Shown in pieces: positions 48,879 through 63,546 of a stretch of DNA of 64,000 bases. The translations under genes were made by a program, and so were the position numbers. Source of the DNA: Saccharothrix ecbatanensis (GTDB taxonomy: Bacteria > Actinomycetota > Actinomycetes > Mycobacteriales > Pseudonocardiaceae); the NCBI RefSeq assembly GCF_014205015.1, contig NZ_JACHMO010000001.1:4960001-5024000 (forward strand), read 5' to 3'. The stretch's first letter is position 1. Each line of letters opens with the position of its first letter. Under the pieces are notes generated by a model. It saw nothing but the letters and a program-made list of their open reading frames with translations, made no database searches and was not told the origin of the DNA.

Positions 48879-50669
48879 TCATCGCGTCGGCCACACCACC
48901 CGGGCCGCGCCGCCGCCACGCCTGGACGTCTCAGCCGCCGCACGCCAGCGGCCGTCCGGCAGGCGTTCGACGGCCGTGACCGCGCCGATCTCGTTGGTCG
49001 AGGAGAACCGGTGGCCGAGCAGGCGCAACGCCTCGGCTTCCGGCGTGGCCAGGAACGCGGCCTCGGCCTGGGTGTTGGCAGCGTTGCGCTGCGAAGCCCG
49101 CGGCGCGGCGATGGCCTGCACGAGCGGCAGGCCGCGGTCCAGTCGTCGGGTGAGGACCTGGAGCACGGTGGTGATGATGCTCGCGCCGCCGGGTGAGCCG
49201 AGCGCCAGCACCGGCCGGCCGTGGTCCAGCACGATCGTCGGCGACATCGAGGACCGCGGCCGCTTGCCGGGGCCGGGCAGGTTCGGGTCCGGCACGCCCG
49301 GCGTCACCGGCGTGAACGAGAAGTCGGTCAGCTCGTTGTTCAGCAGGAACCCGCGGCCCGGCACCACGATGCCGCTGCCGCCTTCCTGCTCGATCGTCAG
49401 CGTGTAGGCGACCACGTTGCCCCAGCGGTCGGCGACCGTGAGGTGCGTGGTGTCCGTGCCCTCGTACGGGGTGACGGCGGGTTCGGCCGTCGTCGCGCAC
49501 GGGGTCGGGTTGCGCGGGTCGCCCGGTGCGACCGTGCCGGTCATGGCGGACGTCGGCGAGATGAGGCACGCCCGGCTGTCGGCGAAGCGCTGCGACAACA
49601 GCTCACGGGTCGGCACGTCGCTGAACGCCGGGTCGCCCACCCAGCGGTTCCGGTCCGCGAACGACAACCGGCTGGCCTCCAGGAACCGGTGCAGGTACTG
49701 GACCGGGGTCTCGCCGGCGAGGTCGGTGGTCTCCAGGATGTTCAACGCCTCGCCCACCGTGGTGCCGCCGGACGACGGCGGGGCCATGCCGAACACGTCG
49801 AGGCCGCGGTAACGGATGCGGGTCGGCTCACGCAGCGGCGCGTCGTACCCGGCCAGATCCGACGGGGTCATCTCACCGGGCCGGACCTTGCGGGTGACGC
49901 CGGGTGCGACCGGTGGCTGCCGGACGGCTTCGACCACATCGCGGCCGACGTCACCTTGGTAGAGCGCGGACACGCCGTCCTCGCGCAGCTCGCGGTAGGT
50001 GTCGGCGAGGTCGGGATTGCGGAACGTGCTGCCGACCGCCGGCGGTGTGCCTTCGGGCAGGTAGAGGGCGCGGGTCGAGGTGAAGTCGGCGAACCGGGCG
50101 GTGTTGTCGGTGACCTGGCGGTGGAACGTGGCGTCGACGGTGAACCCGTGCCGCGCCAACTCCTCGGCGGGTCGGACGGCCCGGTCCAACGACCACGTCC
50201 CCCACCTCCGCAACGCCTCCTGCCACGTGCGCGGCGTGCCCGGCACACCCACCGACAACCCGCTGGTGACGGCCTCCGAGAACGGGATCGGCGCGCCGTT
50301 CTCCACGAACAGGTCGGCGTCGGCCGCCGCGGGCGCCGTCTCCCTGCCGTCCACAGTGGACACGCGATGGGTGCGGGCGTCGTAGTGGACGAAGAACCCG
50401 CCGCCGCCGATGCCCGCCGAGAACGGATCGGTGACGCCCAACGCCGCGGCCACCGCCACCGCGGCGTCCACGGCGTTCCCACCGCGACGCAAGACGTCGA
50501 CACCGATCTGCGACGCGTCGGCGTCCACGCTGGACACCACCCCGCCGAAGCCGACCGCTTCGGGGACGCGTGGCGCGTCGGTGACCACAGGAGCGGCGGG
50601 TGCGGTGACGGGCAGGAGCGGGACGAGGAGGAGGGCTGCGAGGGCGCTGGCGACCTTCGACCGGAGCAT
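48879..50669 (-). CDS. ggt: Gamma-glutamyltransferase, secreted
   Basis: This Ntn-hydrolase cleaves gamma-glutamyl bonds of glutathione-like peptides and processes itself into two subunits. The 596-residue precursor has a signal peptide (LRSKVASALAALLLVPLLPV, then TAPAAP), a large-subunit start (GFGGVVSSVDADASQIG), and the autocleavage and catalytic Thr in DTTHLTVADRWGNVVAYT (about 405). LNNELTDFSF and SSMSPTIVLDHGRPVLALGS followed by PGGASI form the small-subunit substrate pocket. ATG 50669 or the GTG one codon earlier may start it. It is convergent with the sigma operon. Actinomycetes use mycothiol rather than glutathione, so the natural substrate is uncertain. Confidence 0.94.
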   Translation of the reverse strand: MLRSKVASALAALLLVPLLPVTAPAAPVVTDAPRVPEAVGFGGVVSSVDADASQIGVDVLRRGGNAVDAAVAVAAALGVTDPFSAGIGGGGFFVHYDARTHRVSTVDGRETAPAAADADLFVENGAPIPFSEAVTSGLSVGVPGTPRTWQEALRRWGTWSLDRAVRPAEELARHGFTVDATFHRQVTDNTARFADFTSTRALYLPEGTPPAVGSTFRNPDLADTYRELREDGVSALYQGDVGRDVVEAVRQPPVAPGVTRKVRPGEMTPSDLAGYDAPLREPTRIRYRGLDVFGMAPPSSGGTTVGEALNILETTDLAGETPVQYLHRFLEASRLSFADRNRWVGDPAFSDVPTRELLSQRFADSRACLISPTSAMTGTVAPGDPRNPTPCATTAEPAVTPYEGTDTTHLTVADRWGNVVAYTLTIEQEGGSGIVVPGRGFLLNNELTDFSFTPVTPGVPDPNLPGPGKRPRSSMSPTIVLDHGRPVLALGSPGGASIITTVLQVLTRRLDRGLPLVQAIAAPRASQRNAANTQAEAAFLATPEAEALRLLGHRFSSTNEIGAVTAVERLPDGRWRAAAETSRRGGGAARVVWPTR

Positions 50670-50725
50670 CACTCCCTTCTACTCCACACCGGACGAAAGC
50701 AGAACCGCCTACTCGGGGGACGACG

Positions 50726-52711
50726 TCAGAGGACTTCGAGCGGGTCGAGCTTCACGCGGACCACGTCGGGTTCTTTGCGGGCGCTCCGGACGGCCAGCAC
50801 GTCGGCCAGCATGGTGGCCAGCGCGCGGCCTTCCGTCCTGGGCACGCGGACCAGCGCGCGTTCCTTGTCCTCGGACAGCGGCACCGGCCCGAGGATCTGC
50901 CCGTTCGGCGGCAGGTGCAGCTCTTCCAGGACACCGGCCAGCGCATCCGGCGAGCCGTCCACCGTCGCCATCCGCACGGCCGGCGGGAACCCCAGCTCCG
51001 TCCGGGCCGCCAACTCCTGACTCGCGTGCCACACCGGGTCCCAGCGGACCAGGGCCTGGACCGGGGCCAGCGAGGAATCGGCCACCACGACCACCCGACC
51101 CGCCGCGTGGACCAGCGCCGCCGCCGTCATCCACCGCCGGAGGGTTTCCTCGGCCGCTCTCAGGTCGGCCCGCCCCAGCAACGCCCAACCGTCCAGCAGC
51201 AGGGCCGCGCCGTAACCTCCTTCGGCCACCGGTTCCGCGCCGGGCGTGGCCACCACCAGCGACTGACCGCCCGGAACGCCGGCCAGCACCTCGTCGCCGC
51301 CCGACGTCCGCACCGGCACCCCGCTGAACGCCCGCCCCAGCTCCTCCGCCGTGCGACGGGCGCCGATGACCTGGCCGCGCAGCCTGCGGGAGCCGCAGTT
51401 CGAGCAGCGGAACGCGGCCTCCGTCGCACCGCACCACCGGCAGTACGCGGGCCTCGGCACGCCGTCCTGGGTGCCACCCGGCAACGCCAGCGGCCCCGCG
51501 CAACGGCGGCACCGCGCGGGTGTTCGGCACTGGCCGCACGCCAGAGCGGGCACGTAACCGCGCCGCGGCACCTGGACCAGAACCGGCGTGCCCGCCGCCA
51601 AGGCAGCACGAGCCGCATCGAAGGCGATGGACGGCAGCCGCGCCGATCGGGCCGCCGCGTCCTTCACCTCCTGCCACTCGTGATCGCCCACGGCCGCCAC
51701 CCGCGGCGCGACCGACCGCAACGTGTCCCTGGCCGCCACGACCTCGTGCGCCCAACCGCTGTCGACCAGCAGCTGGGCCTCCGCCGTGCGGGCGAAGCCG
51801 CCGATCAGCAGCGACGCGCCGGTGAGGTGGGAACGCTGCACCAGCACGTCACGCACGTTCGGGTAAGGCATCCTCGGCTCGGAGTGCAGGTCGTCACCGT
51901 CGTCCCACACCGCCACCAGACCCAGGTCGTGCACCGGCGCGAACGCCGTCCCGCGCGTGCCGAGCACCACCCGCACCGCGCCTCGCCGCACCGCCAGCCA
52001 CCGCTTGTACCGCTCGGACGGCCCGAGATCCGCCGACAGCGACACCACGCCCGCCTCGCCCACGAGCGCCGCGCAAGCCTTGTGCAACCGCGCCAGGTCA
52101 CGGTGGTCCGGCACGACGACCAGCGCGCCCCTGCCGGTCGACGCCACCGACGCCGCCGCCTCGGCCAGCCGCGCGGGCCAGTCCTCGGCCGGCAGCGCCT
52201 GCCACACCGCCCGCGCGGCACGGCCGGAGCGCAACGCGTCCAGCAGGTTCGGCCCGAACGGGTAGCGCGACCACCCTTCGTCCGACGGCGCCTCGGGCAC
52301 CGGGGCGGGCTCGCCGGAGGGCTTCGCCTCGACCCGCGCGTGCCGGGGCGGGACCGCCATCCGCAGCACGTCGATCAGCGACCCCGCGTACCGGTCCGCC
52401 ACCACCCGCGCCAGCTCCGCCACCTCCGGCGAGAGCACCGGCTCCGGCGAGATCACCCGGTCCAGGAACGTCAGCTTGCGCCCGTACTCCGACGACTCGA
52501 CCCGCTCCAGCAGGTACCCGTCCACCAGCTGCCCGGCGAACCGCACCCGGACCCGGCAGCCGGCCACCGCGTCCGCGTCCTGCTCGGTGGACACCTGGTA
52601 GTCGAACGCCCGGTCGAGGTGCGCCAACGGCACGTCCACGCAGACGCGGGCAACCGGCAGCGAGGCGGCGGGAACCTGCTCCCCGCGCCTGGTAGTCGCC
52701 TTGCCCGCCAC
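50726..52711 (-). CDS. priA: PriA primosomal protein N', helicase-motif-deficient actinobacterial form
   Basis: PriA restarts replication at repaired forks. The 661-residue protein keeps the N-terminal DNA-binding domain (RVCVDVPLAHLDRAFDYQV, VRVRFAGQLVDGYLL) and zinc-binding cysteines (CGQCRTPARCRRCAG, YCRWCGATEAAFRCSNCGS). The helicase core is degenerate: no GxGKT Walker A is seen where RAARAVWQALPAEDW lies, and the DEAH box is VWDDGDDLHSEPR. This degeneracy is known for actinobacterial PriA and implies a structural role. The GTG at 52711 has no good ribosome site but lies 10 nt after a 13-codon leader frame, behind a promoter with an SOS box. Confidence 0.93.
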   Translation of the reverse strand: MAGKATTRRGEQVPAASLPVARVCVDVPLAHLDRAFDYQVSTEQDADAVAGCRVRVRFAGQLVDGYLLERVESSEYGRKLTFLDRVISPEPVLSPEVAELARVVADRYAGSLIDVLRMAVPPRHARVEAKPSGEPAPVPEAPSDEGWSRYPFGPNLLDALRSGRAARAVWQALPAEDWPARLAEAAASVASTGRGALVVVPDHRDLARLHKACAALVGEAGVVSLSADLGPSERYKRWLAVRRGAVRVVLGTRGTAFAPVHDLGLVAVWDDGDDLHSEPRMPYPNVRDVLVQRSHLTGASLLIGGFARTAEAQLLVDSGWAHEVVAARDTLRSVAPRVAAVGDHEWQEVKDAAARSARLPSIAFDAARAALAAGTPVLVQVPRRGYVPALACGQCRTPARCRRCAGPLALPGGTQDGVPRPAYCRWCGATEAAFRCSNCGSRRLRGQVIGARRTAEELGRAFSGVPVRTSGGDEVLAGVPGGQSLVVATPGAEPVAEGGYGAALLLDGWALLGRADLRAAEETLRRWMTAAALVHAAGRVVVVADSSLAPVQALVRWDPVWHASQELAARTELGFPPAVRMATVDGSPDALAGVLEELHLPPNGQILGPVPLSEDKERALVRVPRTEGRALATMLADVLAVRSARKEPDVVRVKLDPLEVL

Positions 52712-52721
52712 GGGTGGAGGT

Positions 52722-52763
52722 CTACCAGAGACCGGCGGGAACGTTCATGGGACCTGGAGTCAT
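52722..52763 (-). CDS. Putative 13-codon leader ORF upstream of priA
   Basis: ATG at 52763 begins MTPGPMNVPAGLW and stops with TAG at 52722-52724, 10 nt before the priA GTG. The ATG lies 7 nt after the -10 element of the promoter at 52770-52798, so the transcript would be nearly leaderless. Because priA itself lacks a clear ribosome site, translation may depend on termination-reinitiation from this frame. This is inferred from position only. Confidence 0.35.
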   Translation of the reverse strand: MTPGPMNVPAGLW

Positions 52764-52769
52764 GTCACC

Positions 52770-52798
52770 ATTATCGAACATGTGTTCGACCTATGCAA
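52770..52798 (-). promoter_or_regulatory. Sigma-70-type promoter with a LexA SOS box in front of priA
   Basis: On the minus strand TTGCAT (52793-52798) and GATAAT (52770-52775) are separated by exactly 17 nt. The sequence TCGAACATGTGTTCGA (52774-52789) between and overlapping them is a perfect dyad matching the actinobacterial LexA consensus TCGAAC-N4-GTTCGA. A repressor bound there would cover the promoter. Transcription points at priA, 59 nt downstream of the -10. Confidence 0.8.
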
Positions 52799-52800
52799 GA

Positions 52801-53961
52801 TCACGATCGGGTGATCACCGGCGCCACGCTCTCCCGGCCGTTCTCCACGTGCCCCGCCAACCTGCGGCGGAAGGCCCCGGCGGACACCGTGAGGTCGTAC
52901 CAGCCGTGCCGGAACTCCGTCAGCCACGGCACCAGCCGCCGCTTGCCCGGCCGCACCGTCACCTTGAAGTCACGCCCGTCGCCCACCACGGAGAACGTCA
53001 CGTCCGACGGCCCGGAGTTCCCCAACGTCACCGACAACACCCGGCTGTGCCCGTGCACCGACGACTCCACCACCGCGGACTCGCCCCGGACCCCGGCGAA
53101 CTCGCGCCGGAACCCGTTCGGCCCGACCACCGCGAACCGGTACTCCCGCTCGAACGGCACCGCGAACTCCACCGAGGACCGCACGTCGAAGTGCACCGCG
53201 TCCCCCGCGTCCGGGCACAACGCCAGGTGCACGCTCTCGTCCCCCGAGTTCCGCAGCCCCAGCCGCACCTCGCCACCGACCACCACACCGGACGCGTCCG
53301 GCTGGTAGGGCAGCGGACGGGCCGGTCGCCAGCCGGGAAGTCGGGCGCCTGACGGCCGCCGCCGACCGAAGTCGAACGCCGAGGTCAGGTCGCCGCACGC
53401 GGTCCGCTGCCAGGCACTGATCCCCGGCGCCGGCACGCCCAGCCACCGCTCCAAGAACCGCGCCGTGGACGAGTGGTCGAACACCCGCGAGTCGACGTAC
53501 CCGCCGACCGTCCACGGCGACGCCACGACCACCGGCACCCGAGGCCCCAACAGCCCTTCGCGCGCGTCCTCATAGCCGATGAACAACGCCGTCGAGTCCC
53601 ACAACTCCGGCGCCAGGGCGTCCAACACCTCGTAGGCCCACGAGGCGGCGGGCGGCGGCACCAGGTACGACACCTGCGCCAACCGTCCGGCCTCGACGTC
53701 GGCCCGGAACGACTCGACGTCCTGGTGGACGCGCCACGACTTGCCGGCGTCCCGGAGGTGCTCGGCGTAGGTCGCCCACGGGTAGTCGGAGGCGTGGAAG
53801 GCGTCGCACACCGTGAAGGTGTCCGCCAGGTCGTCGTAGTGGTCGTTCTCCCGCATGAGGAACACCACGTGCCGGAGGGCGGCCAGGCCACCGTGTCGCG
53901 GCTCACGGGCCAGCGCCTCGTGCACCGACAGCGGCAGCGTGGTGCGACGGGAGACCGGCAT
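52801..53961 (-). CDS. Shrunken phospholipase C (phosphoesterase family), signal core and catalytic motif reduced
   Basis: The 386-residue product aligns by eye with bacterial phospholipase C (usually about 650-700 aa). ALRHVVFLMRENDHYDDLAD stands for the usual HVVxLMxENRSFDHYFGTLxG; then TFTVCDAFHASDYPWATYAE, AGKSWRVHQDVESF, SYLVPPPA and VPVVVASPWTVGGYVDSRVF, plus C-terminal DUF756-like beta domains. The N-terminus MPVSRRTTLPLSVHEALA keeps the twin arginines and the signal end but lacks the hydrophobic core. Deletions are all in frame. The protein is probably not exported and not active; the ATG at 53961 is the best start. Confidence 0.75.
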   Translation of the reverse strand: MPVSRRTTLPLSVHEALAREPRHGGLAALRHVVFLMRENDHYDDLADTFTVCDAFHASDYPWATYAEHLRDAGKSWRVHQDVESFRADVEAGRLAQVSYLVPPPAASWAYEVLDALAPELWDSTALFIGYEDAREGLLGPRVPVVVASPWTVGGYVDSRVFDHSSTARFLERWLGVPAPGISAWQRTACGDLTSAFDFGRRRPSGARLPGWRPARPLPYQPDASGVVVGGEVRLGLRNSGDESVHLALCPDAGDAVHFDVRSSVEFAVPFEREYRFAVVGPNGFRREFAGVRGESAVVESSVHGHSRVLSVTLGNSGPSDVTFSVVGDGRDFKVTVRPGKRRLVPWLTEFRHGWYDLTVSAGAFRRRLAGHVENGRESVAPVITRS

Positions 53962-53971
53962 GACGTGGTGT

Positions 53972-54163
53972 CTAACGCGCGCGGGTGAACTCAGGAGGTC
54001 TTGCGGACCAAGCCGGTGAAGCCGGCGACGAACAACGTCGCAAAAGCCCGCGAGCATGCCCGGAAATGGCCGCGTCGCCGACCCGGAGACCACGCTGATC
54101 GAGTTGATCGGTCAGCAAGTCCCGGATCAGCGACGCGGATGACTCGACGTCACCGAAGTCCAC
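53972..54163 (-). other. Possible gene fragment between metK and the phospholipase gene
   Basis: The 236-bp gap 53962-54197 contains a 63-codon frame starting at a GTG (54163) with VDFGDVESSASLIRDLLTDQ followed by LDQRGLRVGDAAISGHARGL. The first 40 residues look protein-like, but no ribosome site and no family match is recognised. It may be a truncated remnant. Confidence 0.25.
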
Positions 54164-54197
54164 GGCCTCGCCGCGGCTCAGGCGTTTGGCGGAACGG

Positions 54198-55400
<1,203 letters not shown>

Positions 55401-55463
55401 GACACTCCCTAACTGTCCGATCTGCGAATGCTTGAAGAATACTGAGCACCTGGGCGCGTACGG

Positions 55464-56702
55464 TCAAAGTCCGAGAGCGGGAGCCACGGTGTCCCACAAT
55501 GTGGACGCCAGCCTGGCCTTCGAACCGTGCGGGATCGGGGTCTCGGCGCCGTCGGCGGACAACAGCCAGCCGGCGTTGTCCTCGACCTCGAACGCGCGGC
55601 CGTCGCCGACCGCGTTGACCACGAGCCAGTCGCAGCCCTTGCGCTTGAGCTTCGCGCGACCGTACTCCAGGACGTCGGTCCCGTCGTCCCCGGTCTCGGC
55701 CGCGAACCCGACGATGACCTGCCCGGACCTCCGCGCGGCGACCAGTTCGGCCAGGATGTCGGGGTTGCGGGTGAGCGCGACCGGTTCGGGGTCCCGCTCG
55801 GTTTTCTTGATCTTGTGCTCGACCGCGGTCACGGGCCGGAAGTCGGCGACCGCGGCGGCCATCACGATGACGTCGGACGTCGCGGCGACCTCGTGCATCG
55901 CGGCACGCAGCTCCAGTGCGGAGCCGACGCGCACGACGTCCACCCCGGCGGGCGCGACCAGGTCGGCGGTGTGCGCGGCGACCAGCGTCACCCGCGCGCC
56001 GCGCTGGGCGGCGACCCGGGCGAGCGCGTAGCCCTGCCGGCCGGACGAGCGGTTGCCCAGGAAGCGCACCGGGTCCAGCGGCTCACGGGTGCCGCCGGCG
56101 GACACGGCGACGTGCACGCCCTCCAGGTCGCGCGGCAGCGCGTCGGGGCGCGCCAGCAGCAACCGGGCCAGGTCGACGATCTCGGCCGGCTCGGGCAGCC
56201 TGCCCTTGCCGGTGTCCTTGCCGGTCAGCCTGCCGCTGGCGGGCTCGGCCACGATCACGCCGCGGGAGCGCAGCAGCGCCACGTTCGCCTGCGTCGCCGG
56301 GTGCTCCCACATCTCGGTGTGCATCGCCGGGACGAGCAGGACCGGGCAGCGCGCGGTCAGCAGCGTGTTGGTGAGCAGGTCGTCGGCCAGGCCGTGGGCC
56401 GCCTTGGCGATCAGGTTCGCGGTGGCGGGCGCGACGACGACCAGGTCGGCGGTCTGGCCCAACTTCACGTGCGGCACCGACGGGACGTCCTCGAACACGC
56501 CGGTCTGCACGCGCTGGCCGGACAGCGCCTCGAACGTGGCCGCGCCGACGAACTTCAGCGCGCCGTCCGTGGGCACGACGCGCACGGAGTGGCCTGACTC
56601 GGTGAGCCGGCGCAGCACCTCGCACGCCTTGTAAGCGGCGATGCCCCCACCGACCCCGAGGATGACCCTCGGGACGACAGGGGCGTCAACGGCCTCGGTC
56701 AC
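55464..56702 (-). CDS. coaBC: Bifunctional phosphopantothenoylcysteine decarboxylase/synthetase
   Basis: This enzyme carries out two steps of coenzyme A synthesis. The 412-residue protein has an N-terminal flavin decarboxylase domain ([55 protein letters not shown]) and a C-terminal synthetase domain ([47 protein letters not shown]). The GTG at 56702 overlaps the rpoZ stop by 4 nt. A long in-frame extension further upstream only reads through rpoZ in another frame. Confidence 0.95.
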   Translation of the reverse strand: MTEAVDAPVVPRVILGVGGGIAAYKACEVLRRLTESGHSVRVVPTDGALKFVGAATFEALSGQRVQTGVFEDVPSVPHVKLGQTADLVVVAPATANLIAKAAHGLADDLLTNTLLTARCPVLLVPAMHTEMWEHPATQANVALLRSRGVIVAEPASGRLTGKDTGKGRLPEPAEIVDLARLLLARPDALPRDLEGVHVAVSAGGTREPLDPVRFLGNRSSGRQGYALARVAAQRGARVTLVAAHTADLVAPAGVDVVRVGSALELRAAMHEVAATSDVIVMAAAVADFRPVTAVEHKIKKTERDPEPVALTRNPDILAELVAARRSGQVIVGFAAETGDDGTDVLEYGRAKLKRKGCDWLVVNAVGDGRAFEVEDNAGWLLSADGAETPIPHGSKARLASTLWDTVAPALGL

Positions 56703-56977
56703 TCGCCCTCGGTGTGCTCGAGCAGACCCGCGTGGATCTCCCGGAGCGCGATCGACAGCGGCTTCTCGCGCGGGCCCGGCTCGACCAGCGGGCCGACGTA
56801 CTCCAGCAGGCCCTCGCCCAGCTGGGCGTAGTAGTCGTTGATCTGCCGCGCCCGCTTGGCCGCGTAGATCACCAGCGCGTACTTCGAGCTGACCTGCTCG
56901 AGCAGGTCGTCGATCGGCGGGTTGGTGATGCCCTCCGGGGCACCCGAAAGCGGGCCCAGCTCGGTGTGCGTGGTCAC
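56699..56977 (-). CDS. rpoZ: RNA polymerase omega subunit
   Basis: This small subunit helps RNA polymerase assembly. The 92-residue protein begins with an actinobacterial N-terminal extension, then has [20 protein letters not shown] and [20 protein letters not shown], and ends with [20 protein letters not shown]. The gmk-rpoZ-coaBC order is conserved. GTG 56977 is the start. A gap of 110 nt separates it from gmk. Confidence 0.95.
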   Translation of the reverse strand: MTTHTELGPLSGAPEGITNPPIDDLLEQVSSKYALVIYAAKRARQINDYYAQLGEGLLEYVGPLVEPGPREKPLSIALREIHAGLLEHTEGE

Positions 56978-57087
56978 TCGTCAACGCTCCTGCGGTCGGT
57001 GTGTCGTGCCCGGTGTTCGTGCCACCCGAATGTTCGCGGGCACGGTTGTTCGCTGCGGAGTCGTCCCGTGCCACTCGACGCGCGCGA

Positions 57088-57687
57088 TCACGCGCCGGGC
57101 ACCGGGCCGACCACCAAGTTTAGCAAGCTCGCGGCGGCGGACTTCACGTCGGCGTTCACCACGACCTCGTCGAACTCCGGTTCGGCCGCCAGTTCCTCCC
57201 TGGCGATCTCCAGCCGGCGGGCCACCACGGTCGGGTCTTCCGTGCCGCGGCCGGTCAACCGGCCGACCAGGTCCTCCCATGACGGAGGGGCCAGCATGAC
57301 GAGCTGTGCGTCCGGCATCGCGCGCCGGACCTGCCGCGCGCCCTGCAACTCGATCTCCAGCAGGGACGGCCTGCCTGCCGCCAGCGCCCGCTCGACCGGC
57401 GCCCTGGGGGTGCCGTAGCAGTTGCCGGCGAACTCGGCGTGCTCCAGGAGCTCGCCGTTCTCGATCATCTTGTGGAACTCGGGGACGTCCACGAAGTGGT
57501 AATGGACGCCGTCGATCTCGCCCGGCCTCGGCTTCCTGGTGGTCACCGAGACGCTGAAGTGGATCTCCGGTCCCATTCGGCGCAGCTCGCCCAGCACGCT
57601 GGACTTGCCGACGCCGGACGGGCCGGACAGAACGGTGAGGCGGGGCCGGACGCGAACGTCCGACCCCACCCCGGCGCCATCACTCAC
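57088..57687 (-). CDS. gmk: Guanylate kinase
   Basis: This enzyme phosphorylates GMP to GDP. The 199-residue protein has the P-loop [19 protein letters not shown] (about 14-32), the GMP-binding [20 protein letters not shown] and [18 protein letters not shown], and the lid region [20 protein letters not shown]. The GTG start overlaps the mihF stop by 4 nt. Confidence 0.96.
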   Translation of the reverse strand: MSDGAGVGSDVRVRPRLTVLSGPSGVGKSSVLGELRRMGPEIHFSVSVTTRKPRPGEIDGVHYHFVDVPEFHKMIENGELLEHAEFAGNCYGTPRAPVERALAAGRPSLLEIELQGARQVRRAMPDAQLVMLAPPSWEDLVGRLTGRGTEDPTVVARRLEIAREELAAEPEFDEVVVNADVKSAAASLLNLVVGPVPGA

Positions 57688-58001
57688 TCGCCGCTGAACT
57701 CGGTGAGCAGCGCCTTGCGCTGCCGCTCACCCAGGCCGCGCAGCCGACGGCTCGGAGCGATCTCAAGGCGCTCCATGATCTGCTGCGCACGCACCTTGCC
57801 GACGCCCGGAAGGGCCTCAAGCAGCGCGGACACCTTCATCTTGCCAAGGACCTCGTCGCTCTCGGCGGCCTTCAGCACGTCCGTCAAAGTCGTGCCGCCA
57901 CGCTTGAGGCGCTCCTTGAGCTCAGCCCGAATGCGACGAGCTGCAGCAGCCTTCTCCAGCGCTGCGGCCCGCTGCTCCTCGGTAAGCTGGGGAAGGGCCA
58001 C
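57684..58001 (-). CDS. mihF: Integration host factor, actinobacterial type (mIHF)
   Basis: This is a nucleoid-associated DNA-binding protein, unrelated to the HU/IHF fold. The 105-residue protein starts [20 protein letters not shown] and contains [18 protein letters not shown], and the helix-hairpin-like [19 protein letters not shown] that contacts DNA, followed by [11 protein letters not shown]. The GTG at 58001 has GGAGGAAA 2 nt upstream. It is the first gene of the mihF-gmk-rpoZ-coaBC transcript after a 303-bp gap. Confidence 0.95.
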   Translation of the reverse strand: MALPQLTEEQRAAALEKAAAARRIRAELKERLKRGGTTLTDVLKAAESDEVLGKMKVSALLEALPGVGKVRAQQIMERLEIAPSRRLRGLGERQRKALLTEFSGE

Positions 58002-58304
58002 GATTTCCTCCGTGGTGTGGGAATTTCAATTCTGGATCGGTGCCGCGACCGTACCGAGCGCAATTGCCTGGGTACAACGTGGGTCCCAGTCAGGTGAATC
58101 TTTCAGCGCTGGAGTTGGTAGCGGCGGGTGGTAGTAGTACCAACACCCTCCGACTGGCCCATCACCCGCCACCGGTAACGCTTTGCGCACAGCCTGTGTG
58201 GTATGCGCTTGGCGGGTGCTGGTCCTGCCGGTGGCCAGGACCGTACCAGGGACCGTTTGCGCAGGTGAGCGGACCACGTAAAGCGTGTCGAGATTTGATG
58301 GCGA
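58002..58304. promoter_or_regulatory. 303-bp AT-richer gap upstream of mihF, no gene seen
   Basis: The region is less GC-rich than its surroundings and holds no convincing reading frame. It should carry the mihF promoter. TTGGTA (58114-58119) and TACCAA (58137-58142) flank a G-rich stretch and could pair. No clear -35/-10 pair could be chosen. The pyrF stop lies at its right-hand end. Confidence 0.35.
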
Positions 58305-59119
58305 TCACATCTCCAGGGACGCCCGGATCGCGTCCACCGCAGACCGCAAAGATGCGGTCCCGGGGCCGTGCCTGAGCACGTCCCGCGAGGACGTCGGGAG
58401 CACTCCGCGCAGGTCGGATCCGAACAGCGAACGCAGGTCCGCGACCGTTGCGCCCTGAGCCCCGAAACCCGGCGCCAGGACGGGTCCGTGCAGGTCAGAG
58501 AGGTCGACGTCGAGTTCGTCCAGGGTCGCGCCGACGACCAGGCCGACGTCTCCGAACGGCTCCGCGCCGGCGTTCGCACGGGCCGCCGCGTCCACGATCG
58601 ACTGCGCCACCGAGCGCCCTTCCGAGCCCACCGCGCGCTGCACGGAAGCGCCCTCCGGATTCGAAGTCAGGGCGAGAACGAATATTCCGCGACCGCTCGC
58701 CGAGGCGGCTTCGAGGGCCGGATCGAGCGATCCGAACCCGAGGTACGGCGACACGGTGACCGCGTCGCCGGCGAGCGGCGAGCCCTCGGTGAGGTACGCC
58801 GCCGCGTACGCGGCCATGGTCGAGCCGATGTCACCGCGCTTGGCGTCGACCAGGACGAGCGTGCCGCTGTCCCTGAGGTCCGCGATGACCCGTTCGAGCA
58901 CCGCGACGCCCCTGGAGCCGTGCGCCTCGAAGAACGCCGACTGGGGCTTGACCACCGAGACCCGGCCGCCGAACGCCTCCACGCAGGTCAGCGCGAACCG
59001 CTCCAGCCCCGCGGCGTCCTGGGAGAGCCCCCAGGACGCCAGCAGGCCCGGGTGGGGGTCGATGCCCACGCAGAGCGGTCCGTGCTCGGAGATGGCCTTG
59101 GAGAGGCGCGCGCCGAACC

Positions 59120-59123
<4 letters not shown>
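58305..59123 (-). CDS. pyrF: Orotidine 5'-phosphate decarboxylase, type 2
   Basis: This enzyme makes UMP from OMP, the last step of de novo pyrimidine synthesis. The 272-residue protein is the long subfamily-2 form typical of actinobacteria: [18 protein letters not shown] at the N-terminus, [18 protein letters not shown] (catalytic Lys and Asp), [17 protein letters not shown] and [19 protein letters not shown] 59123 overlaps the carB stop by 4 nt, so carA-carB-pyrF are translated together. Confidence 0.96.

Positions 59124-63542
<4,419 letters not shown>

Positions 63543-63546
<4 letters not shown>

Noticed and set aside
55401..55463. SAM riboswitch upstream of metK
   Set aside because: The gap is only 63 bp, with no recognisable SAM-I or SAM-II-like helices; a simple promoter is more likely.
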